This document shows positions 16,266-26,249 of a DNA stretch of 64,000 nt, piece by piece. Location of the stretch: positions 33,250-97,249 of the forward strand of contig JADFSR010000012.1 of NCBI GenBank assembly GCA_022560615.1, read 5' to 3'. The notes below the pieces were generated by a model. That model was not told where the DNA came from, ran no database searches, and was given only the letters and a program-made list of their open reading frames with translations. Position 1 is the first letter of the stretch; each line of letters opens with the position of its first letter. The DNA comes from Gemmatimonadota bacterium (GTDB lineage: Bacteria; Gemmatimonadota; Gemmatimonadetes; Longimicrobiales; Gaopeijiaceae). Both the position numbers and the translations under genes were made by a program.

Positions 16266-18629
16266 ATGGATTCTTATGTACTCCCTCTTGAAGGGTTGCG
16301 CCTGAGCGACGTCGACACGGTCGGCGGCAAGAACGCCTCACTGGGAGAGATGATCGGCCGGCTTTCCGGACTCGAGGTGGACGTTCCGGGCGGGTTCGCG
16401 ACGACCGCGGCCGCCTATCGCGACTTCCTCGCTGAGAACGGGCTTGACCAACGGATCGGGAACGTTCTGGGCCATCTCGACGTGGACGACGTGGACGAGC
16501 TTGCCCGGATCGGAGCCGACATCCGTGCGTGGATCGGCGAGGCGACTTTGTCCGAACGCCTCACCGGCGAAGTGTCGGAGGCCTGGGACCGGATGTCCGG
16601 CGGTCACGAGATCTCGGTCGCGGTGCGTTCGTCGGCGACGGCGGAAGACCTTCCCGACGCCTCCTTCGCCGGACAGCAGGATACGATTCTCAACGTCTCG
16701 GGTCTGCCCAACGTGCTGCGAGCCATCCACGAGGTCTACGCGTCGCTCTTCAACGACCGCGCCATTTCGTACCGCGTGCACCAGGGCTTCGATCACGATC
16801 AGGCCGCGCTGTCAGTCGGAGTCCAGCACATGGTCCGGAGCGATCTGGGCGCCAGCGGCGTGATGTTCACCCTCGACACCGACTCGGGATTCCGAGACGT
16901 CGTCTTCATCACTTCTTCATACGGGCTTGGGGAAACCGTGGTACAGGGGATGGTCAATCCGGACGAGTTCTATGTCTACAAGCCGGCTTTGAGGGCTGGG
17001 AGACAGCCGATTCTGCGGCGGACGCTCGGTCAGAAAGCGGTAAAGATGGAGTTTGGGGATGCGACGAGGCCGGGTGAAACGACCCGAGTCGTAGACGTGG
17101 CGCCGGAAGATCAGGCCAGCTTCTCGCTCACTGACGACGACGTCATCGCTCTCGCACGGCGGGCGTTGGTTATCGAGGAGCACTACGGACGCGCCATGGA
17201 CATCGAATGGGGCAAGGATGGCAATACCGGGAAGCTGCACATTCTTCAGGCACGTCCCGAGACCGTCAAGAGCCGATCCGGCCGCTCGGTGCAGCGCTTC
17301 GCCTTGAGGGAAAAGTCGCGCGTCTTGCTTACCGGCCGAGCCATCGGCCACCGCATAGGACAGGGTACCGTTCGGGTGATCGACGATGTGAAAGAGATGG
17401 GTCGTGTTCAGAGGGGGGATGTGCTGGTCACCGACATGACCGATCCCGACTGGGAGCCGATCATGAAACGCGCTTCTGCCATCGTTACCAACCGCGGAGG
17501 GCGCACGTGCCATGCTGCCATCATCGCCCGCGAGCTCGGTGTCCCGGCTGTCGTCGGCTGCGGGGATGCCACGGAGCTCATCGGGGACAACACCGAGGTC
17601 ACGGTCTCTTGCTCCGAAGGAGATACCGGCGTGATTTACGAGGGACTCCTCGCCTATGAGGAGTCCGAGGTCGAGGTCGAGTCACTGCCCGACATCCCCG
17701 TCAAGATCATGATGAACGTGGGGAACCCCGACCAAGCCTTCGACTTTGCGACCATCCCCAACAGTGGCGTGGGCCTCGCGCGCCTCGAGTTCATCATCAA
17801 CCGCATGATCGGCGTCCACCCGAGGGCCCTCTTGGAGTTCGACAGCCAGCCCGCAGAAGTGCAGGCGATGATCCGCGAACAGATGGCGGGTTACGGGGAT
17901 CCCGTCGATTTCTACGTGACCAAGCTCGTCGAGGGGATCGCGACGATCGGAGCGGCCTTCGCCCCCGAGCCGGTCATCGTTCGCCTCTCGGACTTCAAGT
18001 CGAACGAGTACGCGAACCTGATCGGTGGTGCCGCCTATGAGCCCCATGAGGAGAACCCCATGCTCGGGTTTCGCGGGGCATCTCGTTATGTCGAGGAGAG
18101 CTTCAGACCTTGCTTCGAGCTCGAGTGCCAAGCTCTCAGGAGGGTTCGCAACGACATGGGCCTCGACAACATCTGGATCATGGTCCCGTTCGTGCGAACC
18201 GTCGCCGAAGCGGAGAGCGTCGTAGAGCTGCTCGCCGCCAACGGGCTCAGACGGGGCGAGGACGGCTTGACGATCATCATGATGTGCGAGTTGCCGACGA
18301 ATGCGCTGCTGGCCGATCAGTACCTCGATCACTTCGACGGGATGTCGATCGGGTCCAACGACTTGACGCAGTTGACCCTCGGGCTGGACCGAGACTCGGG
18401 GGTAATCGCCCACCTGTTCGACGAACGCGACGAAGCTGTCAAGGCGGTCATGAGCATGGCCATCAAGGCCTGCGTTCGTCGCGACAAGTATATCGGGATT
18501 TGCGGTCAAGGGCCGTCGGACCACCCCGATTTCGCCCGGTGGCTCGTCGACGAGGGAATCGGCAGCATCTCCCTCAACCCGGACACCGTCGTGGAAACCT
18601 GGATGTTCCTCGGAGGCGAGAGTGTCTGA
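16266..18629 (+). CDS. ppsA: Phosphoenolpyruvate synthase
   Basis: A 787-residue enzyme converting pyruvate, ATP and water to PEP, AMP and phosphate. Domains in order: ATP-binding ([35 protein letters not shown]), phosphohistidine domain with [15 protein letters not shown] (His416 accepts phosphate; the preceding Thr is the expected regulatory site), and a PEP/pyruvate TIM barrel ending [11 protein letters not shown] with Cys746. Length is normal for PpsA. ATG 16266 is chosen over GTG 16260 because AAGGGG lies 5-6 bp ahead. Its regulator gene is divergent next door, a classic pairing. Confidence 0.95.
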   Translation: MDSYVLPLEGLRLSDVDTVGGKNASLGEMIGRLSGLEVDVPGGFATTAAAYRDFLAENGLDQRIGNVLGHLDVDDVDELARIGADIRAWIGEATLSERLTGEVSEAWDRMSGGHEISVAVRSSATAEDLPDASFAGQQDTILNVSGLPNVLRAIHEVYASLFNDRAISYRVHQGFDHDQAALSVGVQHMVRSDLGASGVMFTLDTDSGFRDVVFITSSYGLGETVVQGMVNPDEFYVYKPALRAGRQPILRRTLGQKAVKMEFGDATRPGETTRVVDVAPEDQASFSLTDDDVIALARRALVIEEHYGRAMDIEWGKDGNTGKLHILQARPETVKSRSGRSVQRFALREKSRVLLTGRAIGHRIGQGTVRVIDDVKEMGRVQRGDVLVTDMTDPDWEPIMKRASAIVTNRGGRTCHAAIIARELGVPAVVGCGDATELIGDNTEVTVSCSEGDTGVIYEGLLAYEESEVEVESLPDIPVKIMMNVGNPDQAFDFATIPNSGVGLARLEFIINRMIGVHPRALLEFDSQPAEVQAMIREQMAGYGDPVDFYVTKLVEGIATIGAAFAPEPVIVRLSDFKSNEYANLIGGAAYEPHEENPMLGFRGASRYVEESFRPCFELECQALRRVRNDMGLDNIWIMVPFVRTVAEAESVVELLAANGLRRGEDGLTIIMMCELPTNALLADQYLDHFDGMSIGSNDLTQLTLGLDRDSGVIAHLFDERDEAVKAVMSMAIKACVRRDKYIGICGQGPSDHPDFARWLVDEGIGSISLNPDTVVETWMFLGGESV

Positions 18630-18636
18630 GACGACG

Positions 18637-19698
18637 TTAGCCGCTCAGAAAGGGAGTGCCCGCCCGTAGGCGGATCAGCACGGCCTCAGGCGGACAGGCG
18701 AAGCGGACGGGTAGCCCGGCCGCACCGAGTCCGCGGCTGACCACGAGATCCATCGGGCCGACCCGATAGCGGCCTTCATCCAGGCGGTACCGACTCTGTC
18801 GTACCAGGACGGGGAGGCCGGGAACACGGATCTGCCCACCGTGCGTGTGCCCCGAAAGCATCAAGGCCACCCCGCTGCGGGCCGCGTCGAAGGCGAGATC
18901 GGGATTGTGCGCCAGAAGGAGGACCGGAGCATGTGTGCCCGCCAGAGCCGCTTCGAGATTCGGCCGACCTGCGACCAGATCGTCCACCCCGACCAGCGAC
19001 AGGGAGGCGTCACCGCGCTCCAGAGCGACGGAGCGGTTGTGGAGCACCCGGATACCCACGTCCTCGATCATGTCTCGGAGTCGGTCTGCGTCCCTCGTGT
19101 AGTGATCGTGATTACCGAGCACGGCGAAGACGCCCATGGGCGCCCGGAGCTTCCGGAACGCCTCCCGGCTCTCGACGAAGTCCTCCAAGGTGGCAGTCAC
19201 GAGGTCACCGCCCACCAGGATCACGTCGGGCTCGGTGGTAAGCAAACGTTGGAAGGTGTGCACGAGCGTTTTCGCGGAGACGAAGGGACCCGCGTGAACG
19301 TCGCTGACAAAGAGTATGCGCAGACCATCGAACGCCGGTGCCAGCGAGGCCAACTCGACCTCGGTCTCCGAGAGGACCAAGCCGGCTCTGAGCTGCCTGT
19401 CGTAGAGACCGGACAGACCCTGCACTCGCGGGAAGACCCTAGTAGCAAGGGCGTTGCTGACCCGCCGCTCCAAGCGGCGGAACCATCCCCGCCTCGGGTC
19501 GAACAAAGGGCGGGGATCCTCCCGGGCGTGCCCCCGTTCGCTCAACCGCGTTCTCGGCAGCGGGCCGGCCCGCTCCGGGTGGGTCGTGCGATCGGCCACT
19601 GCGACGTGACGGCCCCGCGATTCGTGGTCGGAGTTCTCCGCTACCTCGGCCTCCGTGCGACCGTCAGGGTGGACCGCGACGTCGTTGACTGCCTTCAT
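18637..19698 (-). CDS. Calcineurin-like metallophosphoesterase
   Basis: A 353-residue protein with a charged N-terminal extension of about 120 residues, then a YkuE/YaeI-type phosphoesterase domain. Metal ligands are visible as FVSDVHAGPF, VGGDLVT, GNHDHYTRD, LLAHNP and SGHTHGGQ. Relatives hydrolyse lipid or nucleotide phosphoesters at the membrane; the substrate is unknown here. The C-terminus RFACPPEAVLIRL is typical of the family. ATG 19698 is preceded by GGGAGAAGAG. It is convergent with ppsA, with only 7 bp between stops and no hairpin. Confidence 0.88.
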   Translation of the reverse strand: MKAVNDVAVHPDGRTEAEVAENSDHESRGRHVAVADRTTHPERAGPLPRTRLSERGHAREDPRPLFDPRRGWFRRLERRVSNALATRVFPRVQGLSGLYDRQLRAGLVLSETEVELASLAPAFDGLRILFVSDVHAGPFVSAKTLVHTFQRLLTTEPDVILVGGDLVTATLEDFVESREAFRKLRAPMGVFAVLGNHDHYTRDADRLRDMIEDVGIRVLHNRSVALERGDASLSLVGVDDLVAGRPNLEAALAGTHAPVLLLAHNPDLAFDAARSGVALMLSGHTHGGQIRVPGLPVLVRQSRYRLDEGRYRVGPMDLVVSRGLGAAGLPVRFACPPEAVLIRLRAGTPFLSG

Positions 19699-19782
19699 CT
19701 CTTCTCCCTTGCCATGCCCTCTCCGGGGGCTTCGCACGACATCATACGATACCACGCCTTGGCATCTTCTTCCCCATCCAGC

Positions 19783-21222
19783 TCAGTCTTCGCGACCTTG
19801 GGTCTCTGAGCCGCTCTCCAGCGCCTCCAGGTCCGGTCCCCCGATGGGGTACGCCTCCTGGATGAGTCGACACAGCCCCAGGACCCGCTCCTCTCCGAGG
19901 GGCGGACCTACCACTTGGAGTCCAACGGGCAGTCCGTTTGCGTCGAGTCCGCACGGGACGGAAGCGACGGGCAAGCCCGTGAGGCTCAGCGTGAACGTCG
20001 GAGCGATCCAGTCCACGTAGGTCTTCATCGCGCGGCCTCCCACCGTTTCCGGATAGTTCTGCTCTACCGGGAACGGGGAAACGGCCATCGAGGGGGTCAA
20101 CAGGAAGTCGTGGCGTTCGAAGAACCGCTCGAAGAACGCCCACATTCGCCCGCGAACCGCATGTGCCCAGGCGACCTGTTCGGTCGTCACTTTCAGGCCT
20201 GCCTCGATATTGCCGCGCACGTTGTCACCGAGCTCCGCGAGGCGGTCCATGTGCTCCCGCATGTGCGCCACCATCCAGACGCCCCGCAGGTGCAGGAACG
20301 CCTTGCGGCCGTCCGAGAAGGCGAGATCGACCGGCTCGACCCGGGCGCCACCGTCCGCGAGACCGAAGGCGGCAGAACGGCAGCGCTCCTCCACGGACGC
20401 GTCGATGCCCAGGCCGACGATGTCAGGACAGTACGCGAGCCTCAGCCCTTCGAGTCTCGCTTCGGCAACGGCGCCCACGAAGTCCCGCCCGTTCAGCGGC
20501 TGCTTCATGGGGGAGCGTGGGTCGGGTCCCGCCATGGCTCGAAGCGCCAACGCGACGTCCCCCGCGGTGCGCGCCATGGGTCCGGTCACCGCCAGGTCGT
20601 CCCACGGCCAAGCCGTCGGGTACGTCGGTACGAGTCCCGGTGAGGGGCGGATGCCGACCAGCCCGCAAAACGACGCCGGAATCCGCAGCGACCCACCCAG
20701 GTCGGTGCCCTCCGCCACTCCGATCATCCCACTCGCCAAGGCGGCGGCCCCGCCCCCCGTGGAGCCGCCCGCGCTCAGCGCCGGGTTCCAAGGATTCCGC
20801 GTGCGGCCGAAGACCTCGTTGAAGGTGTTGCCACCGGCGGCGAACTCCGGGGTGTTGGTCTTGCCGAGAATGATGGCCCCAGCGCTGCGCAGCCTCTCGA
20901 CTACGAGCGCGTCCGCGTCTGGAACGTTGTCGACAAAGAGCGGCGAGCCGTACGTGGTGCGCAGACCTGCCACGTCGGTGATGTCCTTGATGCCGACGGG
21001 GACGCCGCACAGGGGGCCGGGCTGCGCGCCGGCGGCGAGCGACGCCTCGAGGTCTCGCGCGTCGTCGAGCGCTCGCTCGTTCGGCGTAACCACCGCGTTC
21101 AACGTCGGGTTGTATCGCTCCACGCGGTCGAGCGCAGCCTGAGTGACTTCGACCGGTGACACCTCGCCCGTCGAAACCAGGCGGGCGAGCTCCGTGGCGC
21201 TGAGAGCCGCTAGATCACTCAG
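19783..21222 (-). CDS. Amidase signature enzyme, probable CTG start
   Basis: An amidase of about 479 residues with the Ser-cisSer-Lys triad context: GVPVGIKDI (Lys), AGGSTGGGAAALASG (cis-Ser region) and GTDLGGSLRIPASFCG (nucleophile). It would hydrolyse an amide in the cytoplasm; substrate unknown. The first ATG or GTG start (GTG 21162) would cut off the conserved opening helix, whereas the frame upstream reads SDLAALSATELARLVSTGEV, a normal amidase N-terminus. CTG at 21220-21222, with AGGAG about 9-10 bp upstream and a CTGA overlap with the preceding stop, is the best start. Confidence 0.85.
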   Translation of the reverse strand: MSDLAALSATELARLVSTGEVSPVEVTQAALDRVERYNPTLNAVVTPNERALDDARDLEASLAAGAQPGPLCGVPVGIKDITDVAGLRTTYGSPLFVDNVPDADALVVERLRSAGAIILGKTNTPEFAAGGNTFNEVFGRTRNPWNPALSAGGSTGGGAAALASGMIGVAEGTDLGGSLRIPASFCGLVGIRPSPGLVPTYPTAWPWDDLAVTGPMARTAGDVALALRAMAGPDPRSPMKQPLNGRDFVGAVAEARLEGLRLAYCPDIVGLGIDASVEERCRSAAFGLADGGARVEPVDLAFSDGRKAFLHLRGVWMVAHMREHMDRLAELGDNVRGNIEAGLKVTTEQVAWAHAVRGRMWAFFERFFERHDFLLTPSMAVSPFPVEQNYPETVGGRAMKTYVDWIAPTFTLSLTGLPVASVPCGLDANGLPVGLQVVGPPLGEERVLGLCRLIQEAYPIGGPDLEALESGSETQGRED

Positions 21223-21632
21223 CTCGGAAACTCTCCTACGAACGCCACCGTGCGCGCGAAGGCTGCCTCACCGCCTTTGAACTTCCACGGAAAGCACCCG
21301 ATGGTCAGGCGCTGATTCTGCAGCTCGGGGGATGAGATCTCTCCGCCCATGTTCTCGATGTGGATGCAGTTGTGCGGGAAGAGCGCGTTGTATAGGGGGT
21401 GTTCCCTATCTCCACCTGAACCCACTGGCCATCTCGGTGCCCGAGCTCCCACTCTTCTCGGACCTCTCCACGTATCCGAAGCGTGCAAGGCGCCCACCCG
21501 CGGAGTCGTTCGAACAGCATGCTCCCTGACGGCTACGAGCTCCTCGTCCGTGAACATCTGATCGAGACTTCCGGAGCGGCGGAGGACCCAGGACTTTCTC
21601 TCACGCCCGATGACGTAGCTCTTCATCGCCAA
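21219..21632 (-). pseudogene. Composite ORF ending in a cyclase-family C-terminus
   Basis: A 137-residue frame. The last 55 or so residues (HIENMGGEI, NQRLTIGCFPWKFKGGEA, RTVAFVGEFPS) look like the C-terminus of the KynB-like cyclase/amidohydrolase family. The family's metal-binding HxGTHxDxP region is absent. The N-terminal part (MKSYVIGRER, DQMFTDEELVAVREHA) does not belong to that family as I know it, and a second frame (ERLRGWAPCTLRIRGEVREE) is also protein-like around 21430-21520, suggesting a frameshift. Most likely a deletion fused two genes. It couples directly into the amidase by a CTGA overlap. Confidence 0.45.
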
Positions 21633-21888
21633 TCCCCAATTGCCTCTAATCGGGGTGGATCGACGTCTCGCGATTCTTGATCAATGTGCCGCCCGCAAGT
21701 GCAGCGCGCGACCCTCAGGTTCACCCGCGACAACAGCAATCGTTAGGGAGTGAGGCGGTGACCTGGCTCAGCTTCAGTTAGAAGTGCGGGCAGTCCCTCT
21801 CGGGTTCGGTGAGATCGCTCCCCCAGGGCGCGCGTCTCCAACCAGGCACCTGCCCGCACGTGCCGTATAGGACCAATGACTCGCCGGA

Positions 21889-22320
21889 TTACCGAACCTG
21901 GAACGTGATCGAGAAGCTCACCCACACTGGAACCGCCTTATCGCGGTTCAGCGCCGGGGAAAATCTGTAGATATCAAAGACCGCCATCGCGGCGGCGTCC
22001 AGGGCCTGGTGCCCAGAACTCTCATCGATCTGCCGGTCCTGCACACGTCCGTTTTCGTCGATGAAGAAGTAGACCCTGACCGTGCCACCGATTCCGGCGT
22101 CCCGCAGGAGCGGCGGATACTCCCGCTCCATCGCCCGCACGATGTCGGCTCGGTTCAAAATGGACGGAGCCACCGAGTACGGCGTGAACGTCGGAGCCTC
22201 GGGAACCCCCGCCTCGATGACGTCGACCACATCGTCATCCCTTTGGTTGACCTGGAACTCGATGTAGCTGCCAGTGACCAGCCCCGCGACCAGCAGGGAC
22301 AGTATCGCTCCTTTGTTCAT
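21889..22320 (-). CDS. TonB-like C-terminal domain protein
   Basis: A 143-residue protein with one N-terminal membrane anchor (AILSLLVAGLVTGSYI) and a TonB C-terminal domain: AMEREYPPLLRDAGIGGTVRV, FFIDENGRVQDRQI, SGHQALDAAAMAVFDIYRFSPA and WVSFSITFQV. Such short anchored TonB-CTD proteins either energise outer-membrane transport or act as periplasmic partners. No ExbBD genes are visible here. The ATG has a strong GGAGGAGG site about 6 bp upstream. The region 21633-21888 holds no gene that I can support. Confidence 0.85.
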   Translation of the reverse strand: MNKGAILSLLVAGLVTGSYIEFQVNQRDDDVVDVIEAGVPEAPTFTPYSVAPSILNRADIVRAMEREYPPLLRDAGIGGTVRVYFFIDENGRVQDRQIDESSGHQALDAAAMAVFDIYRFSPALNRDKAVPVWVSFSITFQVR

Positions 22321-22427
22321 CCTAACCTCCTCCTACAAAGTCCGGGGTCACCACCCCAGCTCAACCTAGTTCGGGTCACCCCTTCCGTACCAGCCTTCAG
22401 TGAAACGCACGCCGTTCCCCGCGCGGA

Positions 22428-22469
22428 TTGTACGGGTATGCGTACAACATTGTACGGTTGCGCGTACAC
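22428..22469. promoter_or_regulatory. Two tandem palindromic operators
   Basis: TTGTACG-N6-CGTACAA (22428-22447) is followed by TTGTACG-N6-CGTACAC (22450-22469). The two 20-bp dyads are centred exactly 22 bp apart, about two helical turns. This is the signature of tandem sites for a dimeric repressor such as a TetR, GntR or MarR type. The pair lies between the TonB-like gene (-) and a decayed permease gene (+). The binding protein is not identifiable in the window. Confidence 0.7.
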
Positions 22470-23457
22470 TGCGACCCCCTTGCGCACGGCCTTATCTTTT
22501 GTGGAGACCGTGCTCGGCTTCTCGATCAGCCGCCTTCGGACTTTGTTCCCGCCGCTGGTTAACGGAATCGTCGTGATGCTCATCGGGCTCACGCTCATCC
22601 CCGTCGGGATGGACTACGCGGCGGGCGGGGTGGCAGCTCCCGACTACGGGGCACCTGCGAACCTGGTGATGGCGGGGGTGGTCTTCTCGGTGACGCTGCT
22701 GCTGAACCGATTCGCGAAGGGCTTCCTCAGCCACGCGAGCCTGCTCGTGGGCGCCGTGGCCGGGTACGCGCTCGCGATCACGCTGGGGAGGGTGGACTTC
22801 TCCGCCGTTTCGGCGGCCGGCCTGCTCGCCGCTCCCCGACCGCTGGCGTTCGGGCTGGAATTCCATGCCGATGCCATTCTGCTCATGGCGTTCATCTACG
22901 TGATCAGCGCCATGGAGACCATCGGGGACATCTCGGCTACGCTCGCCGCGGTCGAGCGCGACGCGACGACCGAGGAGTTGAGAGGCGGACTGATCGCCGA
23001 CGGAGTCATGAGCGGAGTAGCTGCGCTCTTCAGTGCGTTCCCGAACACGTCGTACTCGCAGAACGTCGGCCTCGTCAACTTCACGGGTGTCGTGAGCCGC
23101 CACGTCACGGCGATCTCGGGCGTAATCCTGGTTGTCTTCGGCCTCGTTCCCGTCGTCGGTGCCGGCTTCGCCACTATTCCCGCGCCGGTCATCGGAGGAG
23201 GCGGCCTCATCATGTTCTCCATGATCTTCGCGAGCGGTGTGGCGATACTGCAACGGGGCGTCGAGCTCAACCAGCGAAACATGATCGTCCTGGCAGTCTC
23301 GCTCGGGCTGGGGCTGGGGATCGAGCTACGGCCCGACGTATTGCAGAGCATGCCGGATTGGGTGCGCACATTCTTCGGGTCGGGGCTGATCACTGGTGGG
23401 CTGAGCGCACTCGTGTTGAATGTGGTGCTGCCCGCTGAAGAAGATGGCTCGGCCTGA
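22438..23457 (+). pseudogene. NCS2 xanthine/uracil permease, N-terminally truncated
   Basis: Homology to nucleobase:cation symporter-2 permeases begins at about 22500 (SRLRTLFPPLVNGIVVMLIG) and runs to the normal C-terminus through MAFIYVISAMETIGDISAT, SAFPNTSYSQNVGLV and PAPVIGGGGLIMFSMI. The N-terminal segments expected upstream, roughly the first quarter of a typical protein of about 440 residues, are missing. The frame upstream is low-complexity sequence covering the tandem palindromes, so a deletion probably joined the operator region to the gene body. The remaining part could still be translated from ATG 22438 but would lack core helices. A xanthine permease would fit the molybdenum hydroxylase 15 kb away, but no real link is shown. 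Confidence 0.7.
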
Positions 23458-23471
23458 CCGCGGGTTTCCCG

Positions 23472-23702
23472 TCAGGCCGTCGGCGCGCCTTCCGGCTCGG
23501 GCATGGCCGCCAGGCGAAGGTACCCGGCCAGGAGGATTGCGGCGAAGAGACCTGCCCCCGCCCCCGCCATCGGCCCCAGATACTCCAACGCCACGACCGA
23601 GCCCGACAGGCCAACGGTACCGGAGAAGGCCGCCACGCACAGGACCGCTACGACGAACGAGCAGCGGCTTGAGGCCGGTCGGGTGTCCTCCGCCGGTGCC
23701 GC
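23472..23702 (-). pseudogene. Small two-helix membrane protein fragment
   Basis: Reading the minus strand to a TGA at 23472-23474 gives a coherent hydrophobic peptide: SFVVAVLCVAAFSGTVGL, then ALEYLGPMAGAGAGLFAA and ILLAGYLRLAAMPEPEG. Two membrane segments are likely. No convincing start or ribosome-binding site is seen. The frame merges upstream with the porin-like fragment in a different phase, so this looks like the C-terminal part of a gene brought in by deletion. Not recognised. Confidence 0.35.
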
Positions 23703-24009
23703 TCTGTAACTGGGCGACGCCGTGGACGTGGGGGCTCAGCTGCCATTCCAAGTCGATATTGATCGCGAACTCGAACTGCGAGCGCACGGGATCCGTGGCT
23801 GCCCGCTCGTCCTGCTCCAACGCATCGAACAGCCCGAGGATAGTCCCGCTGAGCTGGAGCGGTGAGAGTGCCTGTGGTATGGCCGACTGCCCACCCGGCG
23901 CAGACTCATGGCCAACAACGGCCACAGTGTCAGTTTGTGCCGCGGAGACCGCAACCGGGATCACCGCCGTCGTGAGCTTTACTGCTGCGACGATAAGCGC
24001 GGTACGCAT
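23690..24009 (-). pseudogene. N-terminal fragment of a porin-like outer-membrane protein
   Basis: From ATG 24009 a signal peptide (ALIVAAVKLTTAVIPVAVSA) leads to SPLQLSGTILGLFDALEQD and QFEFAINIDLEWQLSPHV, then VHGVAQLQSGTGGG. This resembles the opening strands of an outer-membrane porin or carbohydrate-selective porin-like protein. Homology stops after about 105 residues at a Gly-rich point, and the frame then reads through unrelated sequence. It is a truncated gene. Together with the permease next to it, it marks a deletion-scarred segment. Confidence 0.5.
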
Positions 24010-24080
24010 GGGATATACTCTCGTCGAGTGGGTTTGGAGTGACGCGCTTCACGCATGGTCACAACCCGCCCGCTGGCGCA

Positions 24081-25244
24081 TCACAAAGCGATGAACAGCC
24101 CCGTGGTGTACATGACGACGAGACCGGCCATCAGGCCGCCGGCCGTTAACGGCGTCCATACTGTCTCGGGGCTTTGGCGCGCCACCATCTTGTATAACGC
24201 GACCACTACCTGTGCGATCGCGCCGACGCCTATGCTCAGGAACAGGGTGGCCCACAATGGCGAGTAAGCGATGCCACCCAACCAAGCCCCCGCAATCGTT
24301 GGCACGCCGGCGACCAACCCCAAACTCATCAGCGTTCGTAGAGTGGGACGGTCCTTGGCGATGGGCGAGATGATCGCCAGGCCCTCAGTGGTGTTGTGGA
24401 GCATGAACCCGACGATGAGAAACGAGCCGAGGGCGGCTTCGCCCAGTGCATACGCCGCTCCGATCGCCAGCCCTTCTCCGAGGTTGTGAAACCCGATGCC
24501 AACGGCCACCAAGAAGGCCACCGCCATGCGACCCTGGACGCCTTCATTGTGAAGCCGACGTCGCGTCAGGACTTGCAGGAACAGCATGGCTCCCACCACA
24601 CCCATGAGCGCAACCAGCGTCCCCTGGTACGCACTGCCGACCTGGGCGGCGGCCTCCAGGGTCCCTTCCATAGCATCGACGCCAAGGAAGACCAACAGCC
24701 CGGCGGTCAGCGCGAGGGCAAAGTGAATCCATTTCTGTTCTAGGCGTCGCAGAAACGGAAGCCACAGAAGACCGAGCGCCACGGGGATGACGCCGACCAG
24801 CACACCGATCGCGGCAAAGATTCCAAAGAAAGCCGGTCCGAGACGTGGGGTGACCATCGCAACCGGAATCTCGTGGGAGAACGTAACGCCGGTCGAGCTG
24901 AGTAATGCAACCTCGTACGCCTCTTCCTGAACCCATGGGTAGGGAATCGTGATCGTGGCCCTCCCCAAGCGTGGGATCATCGCCGAAGGGACAATCGAAA
25001 AATCCCAGAATGCGTTGTCGACGGTCACCTGGGCGATCGTCACAGGATCAGGGCCCCCGTTCACGACTTGAAGCGTGATCTCGCCCGGCGCCAAGCTCAC
25101 TCGCTCAAAGGCGATCTCTTCCACGGGCGGAGCTGGCCGGAGAATGTCCAGCAGACCGGTGTTGGTCATTATGACGGCCACGACCGTCAGCAGCGCGATG
25201 GGCAGGAGCCCCCAACCAACTAACGCAGCTTTGGAGTGCATCAT
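24081..25244 (-). CDS. ZIP-family metal transporter with extracytoplasmic beta domain
   Basis: A 387-residue protein. An N-terminal membrane helix (GLLPIALLTVVAVIMTNTGL) is followed by about 110 residues that look like an extracytoplasmic beta-sandwich (ITLQVVNGGPDPVTIAQVTV, FWDFSIVPSAMIP). Then comes a ZIP domain with the metal-binding helices IGFHNLGEGLAIGAAYALGE and MLHNTTEGLAIISPIA. ZIP proteins import Fe, Zn or Mn. Its ATG overlaps the multicopper oxidase stop (ATGA), and a DtxR-type regulator starts the operon. An oxidase-coupled iron or manganese importer is a reasonable reading (inference). Confidence 0.85.
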   Translation of the reverse strand: MMHSKAALVGWGLLPIALLTVVAVIMTNTGLLDILRPAPPVEEIAFERVSLAPGEITLQVVNGGPDPVTIAQVTVDNAFWDFSIVPSAMIPRLGRATITIPYPWVQEEAYEVALLSSTGVTFSHEIPVAMVTPRLGPAFFGIFAAIGVLVGVIPVALGLLWLPFLRRLEQKWIHFALALTAGLLVFLGVDAMEGTLEAAAQVGSAYQGTLVALMGVVGAMLFLQVLTRRRLHNEGVQGRMAVAFLVAVGIGFHNLGEGLAIGAAYALGEAALGSFLIVGFMLHNTTEGLAIISPIAKDRPTLRTLMSLGLVAGVPTIAGAWLGGIAYSPLWATLFLSIGVGAIAQVVVALYKMVARQSPETVWTPLTAGGLMAGLVVMYTTGLFIAL

Positions 25245-26245
25245 GCAAGCACCTCAACGACGTTGAACAGACCCATCCAACCCAGCTCGCTGAATTCAGA
25301 TTGATGAGCGTGGAACATGAATAGCCCGGGCTCGTCGAACGTAAACTCCAGCACGTGCCGCTCACCCTGGCACATCATGATCGTGTCCGTGTAGTCAGCC
25401 GGCTGCAGACTCGTTCCGGTCCGGTACACATGGAACAGCTGCCCGTGCAGGTGAAGCGAATTGACCGGATCGAACTCGAGCGTGTTCACGAGATAAATGC
25501 GCTGCAACTCACCCTTTCGGATTACGATGGGATTCTGTTTATAGGCGAACGCCACCGTGTTAACGGCATACACTTCGTTTTCGCCGTCAAAATTGGTGTC
25601 GAACCCATTCATCACCATCACCATCTCACGCGCCGGCGGACGCCCATCCTTCGGATCGATGATGAAGGTTCCGTACAACCCCTTGGCGATGTGCTTGCGA
25701 ACGGGAATCGTATGACAGTGGTACAGATGCAGTCCGAACGGCCTAGCGACGAACTCGTACACGAAGGTCTCGCCGGGCTGAACCACCTCGAACACGCCAT
25801 CCATGTTCGCCGCGTGAATGCCGTGAAAATGAATCGTATGCGGGTGCGAGCTCCGGTTGTGAAACCGCACGCGGACCAAGTCTCCTTCCGTGGCTCGGAG
25901 AGTCGGCCCCGGCACTTGTCCGTTATACGCCCACGCCGGAAAGAAGACACCCGGCGCAATCTCGATCTCGCGATCGACCGCGCGGATCTCGAACCTGCGC
26001 AACGTTTGGCCGTCCGGAAGGGTGGACACCTTTCCGAAATCGAACTCTTCGAGAAATGCCACCGGATCCAACGAGACATCCGTGACGGTGCCAACCGTCC
26101 CGGCAGTGTTGGGATCATGCGGTGCCTCGAGCCGCGCCAGCTTTTCCGCGGCACCCACGACCTTCGCAGTAGCGGCCACCCCAACGGCTCCGAGGGCACC
26201 GCCCTTCAACAGATCGCGGCGAGTCATCGTACGTCGACCTCTCAT
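25241..26245 (-). CDS. Two-domain multicopper oxidase, Tat-exported
   Basis: A 334-residue enzyme. The N-terminus has MTRRDLLKGGALGAVG (twin-arginine signal). Copper ligands: HPHTIHFHGIH (134-144), HLYHCHTIPVRKH (173-185, with type-1 Cys177 and His185) in domain 1; NSLHLHG (262-268) and FMFHAHQSEF (310-319) in domain 2. This is the NirK-like or two-domain laccase arrangement. At the usual axial-Met position the sequence is GLYG (Leu190), which in blue copper sites tends to raise the potential. Ferroxidase or Mn oxidase fits the operon with a DtxR regulator and a ZIP transporter. ATG 26245 has GGGGAGGAG 8 bp upstream. Confidence 0.88.
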   Translation of the reverse strand: MRGRRTMTRRDLLKGGALGAVGVAATAKVVGAAEKLARLEAPHDPNTAGTVGTVTDVSLDPVAFLEEFDFGKVSTLPDGQTLRRFEIRAVDREIEIAPGVFFPAWAYNGQVPGPTLRATEGDLVRVRFHNRSSHPHTIHFHGIHAANMDGVFEVVQPGETFVYEFVARPFGLHLYHCHTIPVRKHIAKGLYGTFIIDPKDGRPPAREMVMVMNGFDTNFDGENEVYAVNTVAFAYKQNPIVIRKGELQRIYLVNTLEFDPVNSLHLHGQLFHVYRTGTSLQPADYTDTIMMCQGERHVLEFTFDEPGLFMFHAHQSEFSELGWMGLFNVVEVLA

Positions 26246-26249
26246 GGCG

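Noticed and set aside
22009..22437. Upstream extension of the permease frame
   Set aside because: It is antisense to the TonB-like gene and crosses the tandem palindromes; no permease helices are encoded there.
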